Positions 63,811 through 64,000 of a stretch of DNA of 64,000 nt are shown here, in pieces (the first letter of the stretch is position 1; each line of letters begins with the position of its first letter). Origin of the DNA: Flavobacterium sp. ALD4. GTDB taxonomy: Bacteria; Bacteroidota; Bacteroidia; Flavobacteriales; Flavobacteriaceae. A program made the position numbers and the translations under genes. The notes below the pieces were generated by a model. It saw nothing but the letters and a program-made list of their open reading frames with translations. It ran no database searches and was not told the origin of the DNA. Location: positions 1 through 64,000 of the forward strand of contig NZ_PJBJ01000028.1 of the NCBI RefSeq assembly GCF_002836475.1. Reading direction: 5' to 3'.

Positions 63811-63818
63811 AAAGATAT
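63811..63818 (-). promoter_or_regulatory. Putative -7 box (TATCTTTG) 6 nt before rlmB
   Basis: The final G is at 63811 and the ATG begins at 63805, predicting transcription start at or next to the start codon. Confidence 0.5.
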
Positions 63819-63819
63819 A

Positions 63820-63860
63820 AAAAAAGAGGCTGTTCAAAAAGGGCAGTCTCTTTTTTTATA
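63820..63860. terminator. Terminator of a gene to the right
   Basis: A7GAG-GCTG and CAG-TCTCT7 arms form an imperfect hairpin with A- and T-runs. On the minus strand it lies about 60 nt after the stop of the partial frame at the window edge. Confidence 0.65.
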
Positions 63861-63915
63861 GTACAATTTTGTTCAATAATTATTAAAGGGATTGTTCGAA
63901 AATTAATTGTGTAAT

Positions 63916-63999
63916 TTATTTTAAAATATCGTTATCCGCGTTTCTTAGGCTGAAAATATATTTAGAATTTTGTGAATAGATTTTATTGGTCGGTTTATA
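63916..63999 (-). CDS. Partial C-terminus of an unidentified protein
   Basis: The last 27 codons of a minus-strand frame run in from the right edge (YKPTNKIYSQNSKYIFSLRN...ILK) and stop at 63916. A terminator-like hairpin follows at a sensible distance. The fragment is too short to assign; it could still be chance open sequence. Confidence 0.35.
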   Translation of the reverse strand, partial: YKPTNKIYSQNSKYIFSLRNADNDILK

Positions 64000-64000
64000 C

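Overview
This window reads as a chromosomal segment of a flavobacterium (Bacteroidota, family Flavobacteriaceae, probably Flavobacterium or a near relative). The evidence is the gene order gldJ-porU-porV-cdd-pdhA-pdhC, a gliding/type IX secretion (T9SS) C-terminal domain on a large surface protein, PorP/SprF and OmpA partners, promoter boxes of the Bacteroidota form TAnnTTTG, and low GC. No phage, transposase, CRISPR array or integrase was seen.

Layout. 0.3-7.0 kb (+): a T9SS type-B surface module made of a 1275-aa repeat protein, a PorP/SprF partner and an OmpA/TPR/PD40 protein. 7.0-9.2 kb: miaE, a glycosyltransferase and a small membrane protein. 9.2-11.0 kb: a loosely packed block with a 294-aa orphan membrane protein, bracketed by two near-identical terminators. 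11.0-15.6 kb (-): pdhC, pdhA, cdd, porV. 15.6-19.4 kb (-): porU, the T9SS sortase gene, present end to end but carrying about nine inactivating lesions. 19.7-22.7 kb (+): gldJ, murF. 22.8 kb: tRNA-Val(UAC). 23.0-28.8 kb (-): folC, TonB/ExbD/ExbB energy transduction, a Glu/Leu-type dehydrogenase and anmK. 29-35.4 kb (+): acyl-CoA dehydrogenase, a decayed stretch (YHS, DoxX and LysE-like pseudogenes) interleaved with intact DinB, NRDE, ATP-grasp and M28 peptidase genes. 35.3-37.4 kb: a GNAT, an SDR and a SprT-like protein. 37.6-41.9 kb (-): ketoacyl synthase III, methyltransferase, GT2, and the MlaE and MlaF components of a lipid ABC transporter. 42.2-48.0 kb: gcvP, a UbiA-like membrane protein and an M3 peptidase. 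48.2-64 kb: mostly housekeeping (purE, purK, hpt, adk, CNNM, obg, mpl, radC, YjjG-like, rarA, rhomboid, rlmB), with two more decayed genes.

How it fits together. The strongest biological signal is selective decay. Central metabolism, division/cell-wall and GTPase genes are all open, while porU and five or six accessory genes carry several stops and frameshifts each. A sequencing-error explanation is unlikely because the lesions cluster in a few loci and include many substitutions. porV keeps its own promoter-like box inside the 3' end of dead porU and remains intact, as does gldJ. The type-B substrate with its PorP/SprF partner is also intact. If no second porU exists in the genome, this strain should have lost sortase-dependent (type-A) surface attachment while possibly keeping type-B anchoring.

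A second signal is a repeated promoter geometry: in five genes a TAnnTTTG box ends 5-6 nt before the start codon, which predicts leaderless mRNAs.
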